Part shown: positions 22,544 through 58,429 of the stretch, piece by piece | How positions within the stretch are numbered: the first letter of the stretch is position 1 | How the letters are laid out: every line of letters starts with the position of its first letter | Assembly: GCA_028583605.1 (NCBI GenBank) | Contig: CM053327.1 | Span: forward strand, 34,404,126-34,468,125 | DNA length: 64,000 nucleotides | Origin: Dastarcus helophoroides | Taxonomy: Eukaryota; Arthropoda; Insecta; Coleoptera; Bothrideridae | Direction of reading: 5' to 3' | Notes under the pieces: model-generated | Databases searched by the model: none | What the model was told of the DNA's origin: nothing | Seen by the model: only the letters and a program-made list of their open reading frames with translations | Program-made: the position numbers and the translations under genes

Positions 22544-24616
22544 CGAATAGTTGGTACCCCGACTTTTTATCCGACGACAGAAAATCTGTGACAAAAAATC
22601 CGCGACAAAATATCCACCAGACAAAATATCCGCAGGCAAAATATCCAACGGACAAAATATCCGCAGACAAAATATCCAACGGACAAAATTTCCATGAATA
22701 AAATATTTACGAAAAATTATCTAATAACATAAAATGCTAACACGGCATGTTCCAATCAACAATACAAACTTATCAGATAAACTCTAGATGAACTAATTTC
22801 AGGTACGAAAAAAATTCATTTATTCTTTAAAATGTAAATATATGGAACAAAATCCATTATTTTCTGCGTTTCGTGGAATTATTGCATTATTAGATAATCT
22901 TTTGCCACAAGTTACTTTTATGCAAGAAGAATGCAACCTAGACTACAAATTCATGCAGCCCTCCAGGCGTGTATAGTAAAATCATAGGCAGCTGAACTAC
23001 CAACAGTTGAAACACTGCCACCTAGCGAAGCGGTTACTCTCTAGGAGAGTTCCCAGAAGACAAGGGGATTTTATAAATGCACAGACCCAATAGGTTTGAA
23101 CATTTATTAGATTCGAAGTTTGGAAACCAAATACCGGTTTCGATCTTGTTAGATCTCGTCAGTTTGGTATATCCAACTCGAATGCTAATAAATGTTCCGA
23201 CAAGTAAGTACTAAAACATTCACAGGCGTCGAGCGAGTGACTTTTTAGTACTACCACCTATTGGTCCATAGAGAAACTATGGCCATCGCCAACAATGTCG
23301 TATGCAAGAAGAATGCAACCTAGACTACAAATTCATGCAGCCCTCCAGGCGTGTATAGTGAATCATAGGTAGCTGAACTACCAACAGTTGAAACACTGTA
23401 TTTGGTATTTGGTTTCCAAACTTCGAATCTAATAAATGTTCAAACCTATTGGTCTGTGCATTATAGAATCCTTGTCTTCTGGGAACTCTCCTAGAGAGCA
23501 ACCGCTTCGCTAGGTGGCAGTGTTTCAACTGTTGGTAGTTCAGCTACCTATGATTCACTATACACGCCTGGAGGGCTGCATGAATTTGTAGTCTAGGTTG
23601 CATTCTTCTTGCATACGACATTGTTGGCGATGGCCATAGTTTCTCTATGGACCAATAGGTGGTAGTACTAAAAAGTCACTCGCTCGACGCCTGTGAATGT
23701 TTTAGTACTTACTTGTCGGAACATTTATTAGCATTCGAGTTGGATATACCAAACTGACGAGATCTAACAAGATCGAAACCGGTATTTGGTTTCCAAACTT
23801 CGAATCTAATAAATGTTCAAACCTATTGGTCTGTGCATTATAGAATCCTTGTCTTCTGGGAACTCTCCTAGAGAGCAACCGCTTCGCTAGGTGGCAGTGT
23901 TTCAACTGTTGGTAGTTCAGCTACCTATGATTCACTATACACGCCTGGAGGGCTGCATGAATTTGTAGTCTAGGTTGCATTCTTCTTGCATATGAACTAC
24001 CAACAGTTGAAACGCTGCCACCTAGCGAAGCGGTTGCTTTCTAGGAGAGTTCCCAGAAGACAAGGAGGACTTGGAGGAAACGATATTAACTCAACTTTTA
24101 GAAAAAATGCAAACTCTAGTGTTTACCTGTACGGTACAGGTAAATATTAAACATATGTACATAAATGGGGACTTTGTTTAAGGAGCTACAAAATAACTGT
24201 AAATACAAAAGTTAAACAATTTTTTATGTATTATCTTTTAGACATATCAGAAAAAATTAGTGTCCTTTGCAAAGTCAAAAGTATAAAAAAGGCTGTAATG
24301 AAAGATATTTTCTCTTTTCAAAAATATATCATTGTTCATATTTAACAATAATTTAGGAGATCGATCAAAAGAAATTGACACATCTTATTTATAAACCGGA
24401 TATTTTGTCTATCAGTTAGTTAGTTATTCTGACATCGGAAAATTTATCGACTGGATATTTTGTCGTTCGGATATTTTGCCAGCGGATATTTTGTCTGCAG
24501 GTATTTGGTCTGTTGGGTATTTTGTCTGTTGAATATTTTGTCTGTGAATATTATTTCGGGGATATTTTGTCGCGGATATTTTGTCATCGGTCTGAAAGTC
24601 GTGCTACCGAATAGTT
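22544..24616. mobile_element. Mutator/Foldback-like element with iterated ends and 9-bp target duplication
   Basis: cgaatagtt flanks both ends (22544-22552 and 24608-24616). The element at 22553-24607 starts ggtaccccgacttt and ends in the near reverse complement (gaaagtcgtgctacc). The ends are arrays of gacaaaatatcc words (left, 22575-22690) mirrored by ggatattttgtc words (right, 24400-24590). Nine-bp duplications and iterated long inverted ends are known from Foldback and MULE elements. There is no transposase ORF, so it is non-autonomous. A separate 1-kb palindrome is nested inside. Confidence 0.75.
22921..24066. mobile_element. nested ~1.07-kb palindrome of the foldback family, copy 3
   Basis: The arms pair about a centre at 23458: tgcaagaagaatgcaacc at 22921 mirrors ggttgcattcttcttgca ending at 23990, and ggccatcgcc at 23281 mirrors ggcgatggcc ending at 23635. 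Each arm itself contains the long arm of the foldback family, so the structure is a palindrome of palindromes. A further partial arm (gaactaccaacagttgaaac to agaagacaagg) follows at 23994-24066. The two identical 67-codon frames in it are mirror artefacts. Confidence 0.85.
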
Positions 24617-25315
24617 ATTCTAGAGACTCTGGCTTAATAATGATTTAGTAGTCAAAATTTTTATTAAAAACGGAAAATCATCACTAATATTTTCTTTTTT
24701 CGCTATAATTTTGTCTTCATGTGGAACATTTGAATCGCCTACAATCAATCCATCTGGTGCTGGTCAAAATTGTAACAACAAAAATTTTCATCAGTAAAAT
24801 TTTCTTTTTTCACCATAATTTTGTCTTCATGTGGTACATTTTTCTTACTATCCCTTCGGGTACAATCCCTTCATTTGGTGGTGGTCAAAATTTCAATGAA
24901 AAAGGAAAGTTTATCAGTAATATTCTTTTTTTCACCATAATTTTGTCTTCATGTGGTACATTTTTCCTACTATCCCTTCGGGTACAATTACTTCATTTGG
25001 TGGTGGTCAAAATTTCAATGAAAAAGGAAAGTTTATCAGTAATATTTTCTTTTTCCACCTTAATTTCATCTTCACGAGGCACCCTTTTCTACGCTGTACC
25101 TTATCGAATCGTTATGCTAGAAATTCTAACTTAATAATTATTTGGTGGTCAAAATTCGAATGAAAAACGAAAGTTCATTAGTAATATTTTCTTTTTCCGT
25201 TATAATTTTGTCTTCATGTGGTACATTTTTCTTATTACGCATTTGAGTGCAATTGATCCATCTTAATAATCATTTGGTGGTCAAATTTTCAAGAAAAAAT
25301 GCAAAAACTCATCAG

Positions 25316-27926
25316 TAGAGGAAAGTCACCAAATATGGAATAGTATCCTAATATGGAATACCTTAATTTCTCTAAAAATATAAGTATGAAACGCAACACA
25401 CGACCATCTTTTGTTTCATTCGGTCTATTTACTACCGCACTCACATCATCGTGTCAGTTGCGCGAACGCTACACGTGTGGCAGGCGTATTTTGTTTTGTT
25501 GTCACTCAGAAAATTTTAAAGGTAAGTAATAAATGAGTATTACCAGTTATTAGGTATGTATACATAAGTGTTATACTATTTAGTATATCGATATTATGTT
25601 TATTTCAACATTTTGTGATCTTCAGTCATTAAAATATTGTGACTTGAAAACATATTTAGACGAGTTTGAACTAGAATAAAAATCCAAATATGGACAGTCG
25701 TCGGTGTCTAATTATGGAATATTCCATAATTAGGTCTTTATATTTCACATGATAGGTACTTGCTACTATTTCTTTAAAAAATTATATGTTATGTTTGTTT
25801 TTAGAATGTCGGCTTCACAATCAACCAAGAAACGAAAAATCTGGGATGAAGAAAAAATGGCAGAAGCTGTAAAATTCATCCGGGGAAAGAAAATGGGATA
25901 TTTGAAAGCGGCACAGCATTTTCAAGTGCCTAGGACAACTTTATTTCGTTTATGCCAACAAGATGAACAGTCTCCAGAAGTGGCAGCAGCTACTACATTA
26001 GGACGAAAAACTATATTGGGCTCCGAACTTGAACGTCAGCTAGTAGAATACATATTAATGATGGAGAGCAAGTTTCACGGTTTAACAAGAACTGATCTTC
26101 GCCGTATGGCGTATATGCTAGCAAAGCGAAACAACTTGCAGAATCCCTTCGGTAAATCAGGTATGGCTGGAAAAAAGTGGTTAAAGTTATTTTTAAGTCG
26201 TCATAAAGATAAACTTGCGATAAGAAGACCAACTGGTACATCTTTTGCCAGAGCATTTGGATTTGATAAAGAAAAAGTGGATGCTTATTTCAACCTCCTT
26301 CAAGAGCTTTACACTAAAAATAATTATCTACCAAATCGAATTTACAACGTGGATGAATCAGGCCTCACAATAGTACAAAGTAAGATACCACAAATCATCG
26401 GTCACAAAGGTAAACGCCAGATAGCTGCACTGACATCAGCAGAAAGAGGATCTCTTATGACAATAGTTGTTTGCATGACTGCTGCTGGTCATTTTGTTCA
26501 TTATTTTTCCCAGAAAAAATATGAGTGCTCAGCTAATGAGAGGCTGTCCTCCATAATCAGTCGGAGTTGCACATCCGTCAGGGTGGATTCAAATGAACAC
26601 ACCAACCCGACTCCTGAATCAAGGGTTTTACTGATACTAGATGGACACTATAGTCATACTCACAATATTGATATAATAGATATTGCTAGGGAAAATAACG
26701 TGGACATAGTTTCGTTACCTCCACATACGACTCACAAATTGCAGCCGTTAGACAAGACTTTCATGGGGCCATTAAAAACATACTACAGTGAGGAAATACG
26801 CATGTGGATTAGAAACAACAACAGACCTCTAAGTCCATATGATATTGTGGAGCTGTTTGGCAAATCCTATTTGAAAGTACAAACAGGTGAAATTGCAGCC
26901 AACGGGTTCAAAGTCACTGGATTATGGCCTTTAAATAAAAATGTGTTCAGTGATGTGGACTTTATTGCTGCGCAACAAAATGCTGTAAGAGACGGTTGTA
27001 CAACCAATATCACTCCACTGGAATCAAGATCTGAAACTGGTCAAGTTCTGATAGAAATACCTGTACCAGAAACAACTGCTAATGTACAACCTGAACCTGC
27101 ACCCTCGACTTCCGGGCTTAATCGCAGCAGTTTGGGTCTGGTTTCTCCGCATGCCATAAGTCCAGCACCAGAGAAACGAAGAAAAGTATCTAACAGAGGA
27201 AGAAAAGCTGCCGTAGCAGCAGTCATAACATCTTCACCCTACAAAAATGATTTAGTAAATAAAAATATGAAGCGACAAGAAAAAGAAAGTAAATTAGTCA
27301 AGACAAAGAATAAGAAGAAAACTGCGAAGAGAAAGAAACAAACGAAGAAAAATAAGGATGATTGGGAAGAAGAAGACTCTGAGGAACAGGACGATATCCA
27401 GTTTGATGAAGGCAGTGAACATGATGAGTTGATGGACCAAGTATCTCCTGACTCTACTGATGCAGAATGTATGTTCTGTTCAAGACTTTTTTCCATGGAT
27501 AAAAGTGGAGAAAGCTGGATTAAATGCTTAATGAGTGGGCTCTGGGCACATTATGATTATGCTGGTCCAGAGTTTGATACTTGGATCTGTGACTTTTGCA
27601 AGTGAATTAAGTAACTTCTTTCATTTATCATAATATGTTATTTTTAATTATTTGATCTCATAGATATTTATGTCTATTTTTGTTATTGATATGATGATTT
27701 ATGCTTATATTGCATATATGGGTACCTATTCCATATTTGGTTACTTATTTTGGGTTTTGTGTTAGGTTGTAATTTAATAACTAATATATTTGATTAAAGG
27801 TTGTTAATTACTACATATAAATGTATGACTGATTAGTAATAACATTAAACTATTTTCATTTCTATGAAGTTTTTTTTTTATATCCCTAAAACAAAATGGT
27901 ATTCCATATTTGGTGACTTCCCTCTA
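25316..27926 (+). mobile_element. pogo/Tigger-like DNA transposon with TA target duplication
   Basis: The 2607-bp element occupies 25318-27924. It starts gaggaaagtcaccaaatatg and ends in the reverse complement (catatttggtgacttccctc), flanked by TA on both sides. Removing it restores the satellite phrase catcagtaatatttt. TA duplication, terminal inverted repeats and the encoded DDE transposase agree with the pogo branch of Tc1/mariner. Confidence 0.92.
25806..27605 (+). pseudogene. pogo-like transposase, open but internally rearranged
   Basis: The likely start is ATG 25806 (MSASQSTKKRK), just after a 3'-splice-like ttgtttttag; an in-frame ATG also lies at 25749. In order it shows a pipsqueak-type helix-turn-helix (KAAQHFQVPRTTLFRL), a CENP-B-type second DNA-binding region, and a DDE domain with YNVDESGL, LLILDGHYSHTHN and HKLQPLDKTFMGPLK. 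A basic/acidic tail ends in a PHD-like finger. Around 26500-26600 the frame is wrong: the +1 frame there encodes FPRKNMSAQLMRGCPP, a stop, then HPSGW, the sequence expected at this point. The ORF is therefore kept open by two offsetting indels with a deletion. The finger has lost two zinc ligands (WIKCLMSGLWAHYDY). Probably inactive. Confidence 0.85.
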
Positions 27927-29945
27927 ATATTTTATTTTTCCTCCATAATTTTGTCTTTAAGCGGTACATTTTTCTTACTACATCTTTGGGAACAATCACT
28001 TCATCTAGTGGTGGTCAAAGTTTCAATGAAAAACAAATGTTTATCCCTAATATTTTCTTTTTCCATTATAATTTTGTCTTCATGTGGTACACGATCCTTC
28101 GTGTACAATCGATCCATCTTAATAATCATTTGGTGGTCCAAATATGAAGGCAAAATGGAAGTTCATCAGTAATATATATTTTTTTTTGATAATTTTGTCT
28201 TCGTGTGGTCCATTTTTCTTATTACGTTTTCGGGTATAACTATACCAACTGGTGGTGGTCAAAATTTCAATGAAAAACGAAAGTTTGATAATAATATTTT
28301 CTTTTTCTACTATAATTTTGTCTTCAAGTGGTACATTTTTCTCACTGCGCATTTGAGTGCAATCGATCCATCTTAATAATCATTTGGTGGTCAAATTTTC
28401 AGGAAAAGTGGAACCTCATCAGTAATATTTTCTTCTTTCTCCATTATTTTGTCTTCAAGTGATATATTTTGTTACTACGTCTTTGGGTACAATCACTTCA
28501 TCTAGTGGTGGTCAAAATTTCAATGAAAAACAGACGTTCATTAGTAATATTTTCTTTTTCCATTATAATTTTGTCTTTATTGGTACATGATCCTTCGGGT
28601 GCACGATCCATCTTAATAATCATTTGGTGGTCAAAATTTGAAGGCAAAATGGAAGTTCACCAGTAATATATATTTTTTTGTTGATAATTTTGTCTTCATG
28701 TGTTCCATTTTTCTTCTTACGTCTTCAGGTACAACCATCTCAACTGGTGGTGGTCAAAATTTCAATGAAAAACGAAAGTTTAATAGTAATATTTTCTTTT
28801 TCCGCTATAATTTTGTCTTCATGTGGTACATTTTTCTTATTAGGCATTTGAGTGCAATCGATCCATCTTAATAATTATTTGGTGGTCAAATTTTCAAAGA
28901 AAAATGGAACCTCATCAGTAATATTTTGTTCTTTTTCCATAATTTTGTCTTCAAGCGTCTTTGGGTACAATCACTTGATCTGGTGGTGGTCAAAATTTCA
29001 ATTAAAAACAGACGTTCATCAGTAATATTTTCTTTTTTCACTATAATTTTGTCTTCATGTGGTACATGATCGTTCGAGTGCAATCGATCCATCTTAATAA
29101 TCATTTGGTGGTCAAAATTTTAAAGCAAAATGGAAGTTCATTAGTAATATTTTCTTCTTTTTTTTTGATAATTTTGTCTTCATGTGCTCCATTTTTCTTA
29201 TTACGTATTCGGGTACAACCACCCCAAATGGTGGTGGTCAAAATTTCAATTGAAAGACGAAAAGTTTATTAGTAATATTTCCTTTTTCCGCTACAATTTT
29301 GTCTTCATGTGGTACATTTTTCTTATTACGCATTTGAGTGCAGTCGATCCATCTTAATAATCATTTGGTGGTCAAATTTTCAAAAAAAAAATGCAACCTC
29401 ATCAGTAATATTTTGTTCTTTCTCCATAATTTTGTCTTTAAGAGGTACATTTTTCTTACTGCGTCTTTGGGTACAATCACTTCATTTGGTGGTGGTCAAA
29501 ATTTCAATGAAAAACAGACGTTCATCAGTAATATTTTCTTTTTTCACTATAATTTTGTCTTCATGTGGTACATGATCCTTCGGGTGCAATCGATCCATCT
29601 TAATAATCATTTGGTGGTCAAAATTTTAAAGCAAAATGGAAGTTTGTCAGTAATATTTTCTTCTTTTTTTTTTGATAATTTTGTCTTCATGTGGTCCATT
29701 TATTTTACTACCTCTTCAGATAGAATCACTTCATCTGGTGGTGGTCAACATTTCAATGAAAAACGAAAGTTGGTTACTAATATTTTCTTTTTCCTCCATA
29801 ATTTTATCTTCATAAAGCATACTTTTCTAAGTTGTATCTTATTGAATGGTTAAGCTAGAGATTCTAGATTAATAATCATTCGGTGGTCAAAATTTCAATG
29901 AAAAACGAAAGTTCATCAGTAACATGTCATCTTTATAAATTGGAA
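27925..29945 (+). repeat. higher-order repeat block of the satellite (~490 bp, four monomers)
   Basis: The phrase gatccttcg or its variant, followed by a gatccatcttaataatcat word, occurs at 28093, 28589, 29068 and 29574. The intervals of 496, 479 and 506 bp show a four-monomer unit copied about four times. Monomers inside a unit differ from one another more than equivalent monomers of neighbouring units do, the usual sign of higher-order amplification. Confidence 0.75.
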
Positions 29946-29949
29946 GTCT

Positions 29950-30636
29950 CCAAGTTACATCAAGTTACAAGATACTGTAGCGACCCTAAGACCTGATTAG
30001 AACTTCGTTTTAAGCAAAGCGTATTCAGTTAAAATCAACCCACTTTAAAACTCGCAGAGAACATCTACGAGTTTTAAAGTGGATTGATATTGGTGGTCAA
30101 AATTTCGATAAACCAAAGCTCATCACAACGGCCGCAAACCAGGTAGGTGTCTAGGGGTGCAAACAAGTCTGAGAGCCAATTACATTGAGAGGGTTATTCG
30201 TCAAAAAATATTGTCAGGTGCATTATACAATTTTGCCTAGGGTACTGCCAACATTTAATTCGCAGATGACTAGCACCAGAAGTTATTTTAAACAAATTTT
30301 TCATAGAGGGCTATAAAAATAATTACATTTTTACGACATATCTCATAGGTGGACGTAAAAAGTGAGACGCCGAATTATCGTGAGCAGCTGAATATGTTAA
30401 TTTATTTAAAAAAAAAAAACAATTACGATCTATCTCCTTCCAAGTATAACTTTTTATCACTAATTTGCGGAGCGGGTCAACTAGAGTGAACTTATAACAA
30501 TTATTATAATCAATGAAACATGAAACCATATATTAAAGTGTAAAATAGTACAATGATCATATATTTAGTTATTTAAAAACAAGTAGTTTTTGGTTAAATA
30601 AGATGTTTATCTGGTTATACTGTGTTTATCTAGTGC
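29950..30636. other. 5' flank of amylase A; one strong hairpin
   Basis: There is no gene. At 30040-30054 and 30068-30082, ccactttaaaactcg and its exact reverse complement form a 15-bp stem around a 13-base spacer. The pairing continues outward with two mismatches to about 30031-30091. I see no clear TATA box close upstream of the putative ATG at 30637. Confidence 0.5.
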
Positions 30637-34854
<4,218 letters not shown>

Positions 34855-34874
34855 TAATATAAACTCTATAATTT

Positions 34875-34880
34875 AATAAA
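34875..34880 (+). promoter_or_regulatory. polyadenylation signal of amylase A
   Basis: aataaa 21 bases after the stop codon, followed by t-rich sequence. Consensus match only. Confidence 0.6.
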
Positions 34881-34899
34881 AATGTTTATTAAACTTCAA

Positions 34900-35519
34900 T
34901 ATATGTACATGTGAATACTTCTGGAGATTTTTTACTAAACCAACAAATATTTAGTTATGCAGTGCTTTCCAAACTGTTGTAGGAAAATACTCTATTTCCA
35001 AATTGCTACTTTTCAACCTCCCACTCCTTCACATCTCGGGGGCTAGCAACCCCAACATTACATAATCAAATAGCAAGTGGTGGGCTTCCAAATGGGAAAA
35101 ACAATACGAGGGGAATGTGACTGTGGACATTTTTGAACCTCGTTCGACATGTAAGAGACGATATTCTAGACGATATGTAATCTGTTAAGTATTTCGCGAA
35201 AAATAATCGAGTAATGTTATTTTAAGAAACCATTCAAGTTGAACAACTGTTAATAAAAACGAAATTCCAGATTGATTTTCAAGTTTTAGAGATATTCAAT
35301 CAATTGATAATAATTTAAATAAGTGTATTAATAGTCCTTAAATTATTTATCAGTTTATTTTATTTTTCAATCAAAACTACTTCAAAAATGAGAGAACAAG
35401 CAAAATGATGCATGTAAATTGTACGTAATTAGTTATTTTTTCCTAATAAAGTACTTAAATTTTATCGTGAGCGGTAAAAATTTTTAATGTTGGTGATGAT
35501 TTGGCGATAAATGAACAGA
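34900..35519. other. intergenic region and upstream region of amylase B
   Basis: 620 bp separate the two paralogues. It holds GATA-type words (ttatcg near 35463, ggcgataa near 35503, gataataa near 35307). Such sites are known in insect midgut gene promoters, but their use here is an inference. No other gene. Confidence 0.45.
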
Positions 35520-35526
35520 TATAAAG
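35520..35526 (+). promoter_or_regulatory. TATA box of amylase B
   Basis: tataaag 49 bases before the ATG. An initiator-like tcacta lies about 31 bases downstream (35553), predicting a 5' UTR of some 16 bases, typical of short insect digestive-enzyme leaders. Confidence 0.65.
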
Positions 35527-35568
35527 TAAAAATTATATTAGAACAACATTTGCAATCACTACTTCACA

Positions 35569-55184
<19,616 letters not shown>

Positions 55185-55721
55185 TATATTTCTTATTGAT
55201 TATTTCTTACGTCTACTTAATTATTATTTTATTATAACTATTATTAATTAATATTATACGTCTTTATCAACTTTATTGTTATTTGTTTAGAAAATGTAAT
55301 CATTAAAAGGACAGTCATGTAGTAGCTAAATTTATTGGACATTGTGAAGATTAATGATGTGTAACAATGAAGATGTGCAACAAAGTTACTAACAAAAATG
55401 TGTGTCTAATCTAACGCAATCTGCTATGGAACTCTTTATGTTTTCCAGCACCCTTGCGTAAGTGTTACAAGAGCACTCCCATAAAGAGCACCTAATAATT
55501 AAATAAATATTCTCTGTCTCGCACTACATTTCACACGATGAACGGTTGTTAAAATGCAACATAGTCACACTCTAAAAGGCACCAATATTTTTTTAATGTT
55601 ATACCTTGAACCTGCAAATAAACAGATGGTCATTCACGAAACGCGTAATCTGAGTAGCTATTTCTTCCCATGGTTACCACTGGTATTAGTTTCATTTTGA
55701 AGAGTTTATTTTAGAGCCTTA
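55185..55721. other. 3' flank of amylase B
   Basis: The nearest exact aataaa is at 55502-55507, about 320 bases after the stop; an ataaag lies at 55481. Either could serve polyadenylation. No other gene. Confidence 0.4.
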
Positions 55722-57215
55722 TTTTAAAGTTTAATCCACTGCGGAAACAAGTATAGATGGCGATGAACCGCCTTCTTAAACAAGGATAGGTTGTAATTTT
55801 TTGGGAAAATTCCTTTCAGTAACAAGTTCCATAACTTGAAAGTTCTATAGAAAAAAGAGTCTTCGTAGACAAAAGTCCTCACTGTGTCAAGCTGGACCAC
55901 ACAGAAATTTGGTGTCTCTGTCTAGTATGCCTCAAGAATCCTACCTTTGGGGGGACCAATCCTATTAGTTCCTGCAAGGATTTTCCATGATAGTACTTGT
56001 AAAAAAGAGACAAGTCAGCAACTATACGCCTGTGCTCTAGTATTTCGAGAGAATCGGTCAGACTCTCGTCATCAATTAGGCCAATCGCTCTTCTTTGAAT
56101 TGAATCCAAGAGAGCTAATGTTTTGGGGCTGAACCCCAAACATGAGAACAGTATTGGCTAGTGTTGGCCCAACTTGAGCTTTGTATAGTGTTAATAGCTG
56201 ATTGGATGTGAAGTACTTTTTAGCTCTAAAAAGAAAGCCTAGCTTCTGAGAGGCGGGTTTGGTAATGGCGCGCACATGATCGTCCCAAGAGAGGTTAGTG
56301 CTCGCATTCACTCCTAGGATAGATAGATTAGATCCCATCGGAAGGATATTACCGTCCATTAGTATGTTTGTTGCATTCCCCTTTGATGTTTTCTTAGAGA
56401 AAACCGCGGCCTGAATTTTTGAAGCATAGAAGTCGACCAAATTGTTCTTACCCCTTTCCAGAATAATCTCGAAATCCCAATTAATCGTCTGTATCTGATG
56501 TTCCCTTAGTCGATCTGAAGCAGCAGATTTGTCTGCGAAAAAAGAGGACACAAGGTTACTATCATCTGCGTAGCTATATATAGGATTGGAAGTTGAAGCT
56601 AAGTAATCGTTTATGTGTAACAGAAATAGAGTAGGAGACAGAACAGACTCCCGAAGCAAATGTCTTGGATGACATGCCATCAACGACCATCTGAGAAGAT
56701 CTGTCAGCGAAAAAACTGGATATCAAATGACAGAATTCAGGAGGAAGTAAGATGTTAATTTAGCTGGAAGAGATCGGTGCCAGACTCTGTCGAAGACTTC
56801 TAAGATATCCAATGTCACAATTCTAGCGTCATCGTGTTTTTCCATAGCTGGAGTTACGGATATGAGTAACATATGCCAGTAGATTGCCAGTTAAACGTTG
56901 TTGTCTGAAACCGTCTGCGTAACTGTATACAAGATTGGAAGTTAAAGCTAAGAGATCGTTTATGTGTAACCGAAATAAAATAGGAGACAGAACTTATCCC
57001 TGAGGCACTCCCGCGTTAATCGCAAATGTCTCGGACGACCTGAAGAGATCTGTCAGCGAGAAAATTGGATATCAAATGACAGAGTCCAGGAGGAAGACCA
57101 TAAGATGTTAATTAGGCGAGAAGAGATCGATGCCAGACTTTGTCGAAAGCCTTTGAGATATCCAATGCCACAATCCTAGCCTCACCGTGTTTTTCCATAG
57201 CTGAGTTGCTCCTTC
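55722..57215 (-). mobile_element. rearranged LINE fragment, minus copy inverted to 52135-53745
   Basis: On the minus strand it runs from RIVALDISKAFDKVWH near 57190, through a first YADG, the scrambled joint (gtttcagacaacaacgttta, actggcaatctactggcata) shared with the plus copy, a second RIVTLDI...FDRVWH, to the ORF at 56683 and the 3' tail near 55722. Half of the reverse transcriptase is present twice, so the element is an internally duplicated derivative. Confidence 0.82.
55879..56683 (-). pseudogene. LINE reverse transcriptase and C-terminal region, frameshifted
   Basis: The first frame (56683-56072, 203 codons) has SPTLFLLHINDYL, the catalytic YADD (residues 39-41 of this frame are A-D-D), and NNLVDFYASKIQAAVFSKK. 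A frameshift near 56130 passes to a second frame (56139-55879) with LLDSIQRRAIGLI, LSLFYKYYHG and ELIGLVPPK. Upstream palm motifs are missing. Non-functional. Confidence 0.85.
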
Positions 57216-57312
57216 AGAATCCATCAATGATTGTTGACCTACTGGGTAACCGTGCTCTTTAATTTGGTTTTTTTCTTGTTCCTGAAGAAGCTCCTACGAC
57301 GGCGGGCAAAAA
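57216..57312. other. junction with a family-3 remnant
   Basis: cctgaagaagctcctacgac followed by ggcgggcaaaaat at 57280-57312 resembles the CCTGAAGAAG...GGCGAAACG core of family 3 with GAAA mutated. Confidence 0.4.
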
Positions 57313-58308
57313 TTTTTTAAGTTTTGGCCAAAGGGGGTCCCCTTTGAACTTTTTTCGTAACTTTAAACTATCATATCTTCCAAACCAAAAGTCGTAGCTC
57401 AATTTGGTTTTAAGATTCATAATCTACTGGTCAAAATCTAACTGACAGGAAGCTTTTAAATTTTAAATAATAACTTTTGAATTTTGACTATAGTAAATTT
57501 GGCAAAAGATTAAAAATTTCGAAACTTTCGAAGCTTGTATCTCGTGAACGAATAGTCGTAGACTAATTTGGTTTTCTAATTTCTATTTTACGTCCCGTAA
57601 ACTCTAGGAAAATGCTACAAACTTTTTTCCGAAAATTTGAAACCTTTTCAAGTTTTAGCCAAAGGGGGTCCCCTTTCAAATTTTTTCGTAAGCTTAAACT
57701 CTCATATCTTCCAAACCAAAAGTCGTAGCTCAATTTGGTTTTCAGATTCATAATCTACGGGTCAAAATCTAACCGATAGGAAGCTTTTAAATCCTAAATA
57801 ATAACTTTTGAGTTTTGATCATAGTTTTGGCGAAAATTTAAAAATTTCGAAACTTTCAAAGCTTGTATCTCGGGGACGGGTAGTCGTAGCCCAATTTGGT
57901 TTTCAAATTCCTATTCTACATCTTAAAAACTCTAGAAAAATTCTATAAACTCGCTTTCGAAAAATTGACATTTTTTCAAGTTTTGGCCAAAGGGGGTCCC
58001 CTTTAGGGATGCAAACGATAGTTTGATGTTTTGAAAACATCGATGAATCGTTTGTGAACATCGATTGTAAAGCATAAAAAATATCGATACATCGTTCAGT
58101 TTAAAAACCATGTTTGAAAAATAGATGTATCGCATCGTGATAGAATTAGCCCCATCTGTTGCATAGAATAAATATTGATTTAATAAATTCATGCTAAATT
58201 TGTATGCCGCAGGTAGACAAACAATACAATTATCAGAAAATTCATAGTTTGGATATTTTTATTCGATAATCTATAAAAAAGTCGAAATTTTGAAAGAAAA
58301 ATGAGAAT

Positions 58309-58412
58309 TGAAATACAGAACTTGTCCCCTGAAACCAAAAAAAATTAAAAAACACAACAAAGGCTGCTCTACCGCGTTTCGACAGCCAATCAGAGAGATA
58401 CTAGCCGACATT
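58309..58412 (-). mobile_element. Penelope-type terminal repeat inside the hAT-like element
   Basis: cagaacttgtcccctgaaac, acaacaaaggctgctctacc, gcgtttcgacagccaatcag. Part of stem II and the CUGAAGA box are deleted. Confidence 0.7.
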
Positions 58413-58429
58413 AAAAAAAATGTTTTGGC

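Larger units (their letters stand above)
18970..29945 (+). repeat. satellite array (~120-132-bp monomers) broken by transposons
   Basis: The diagnostic monomer words are ttggtggtcaaaatttcaat, cgaaagttcatcagtaatat and ctataattttgtcttcatgt. At 19660-20260 the monomer is 132 bp (atccatct at 19711 and 19843). Because 132 is a multiple of three, an artefactual 228-codon frame with a 44-residue repeat runs through it. Uninterrupted satellite blocks are about 18970-20395, 20727-20820, 21951-22552, 24608-25317 and 27925-29945, roughly 5 kb in total. The inserts are listed separately, and their target duplications restore the satellite sequence. Confidence 0.9.

Noticed and set aside
23325..23905. Two near-identical 67-codon minus frames
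   Set aside because: They are the two mirrored arms of the foldback palindrome, not duplicated genes.
25749..27605. Intact host gene of the jerky/CENP-B type
   Set aside because: Terminal inverted repeats, TA duplication and an internal frame error show it is a transposon-borne, probably dead transposase rather than a domesticated gene.
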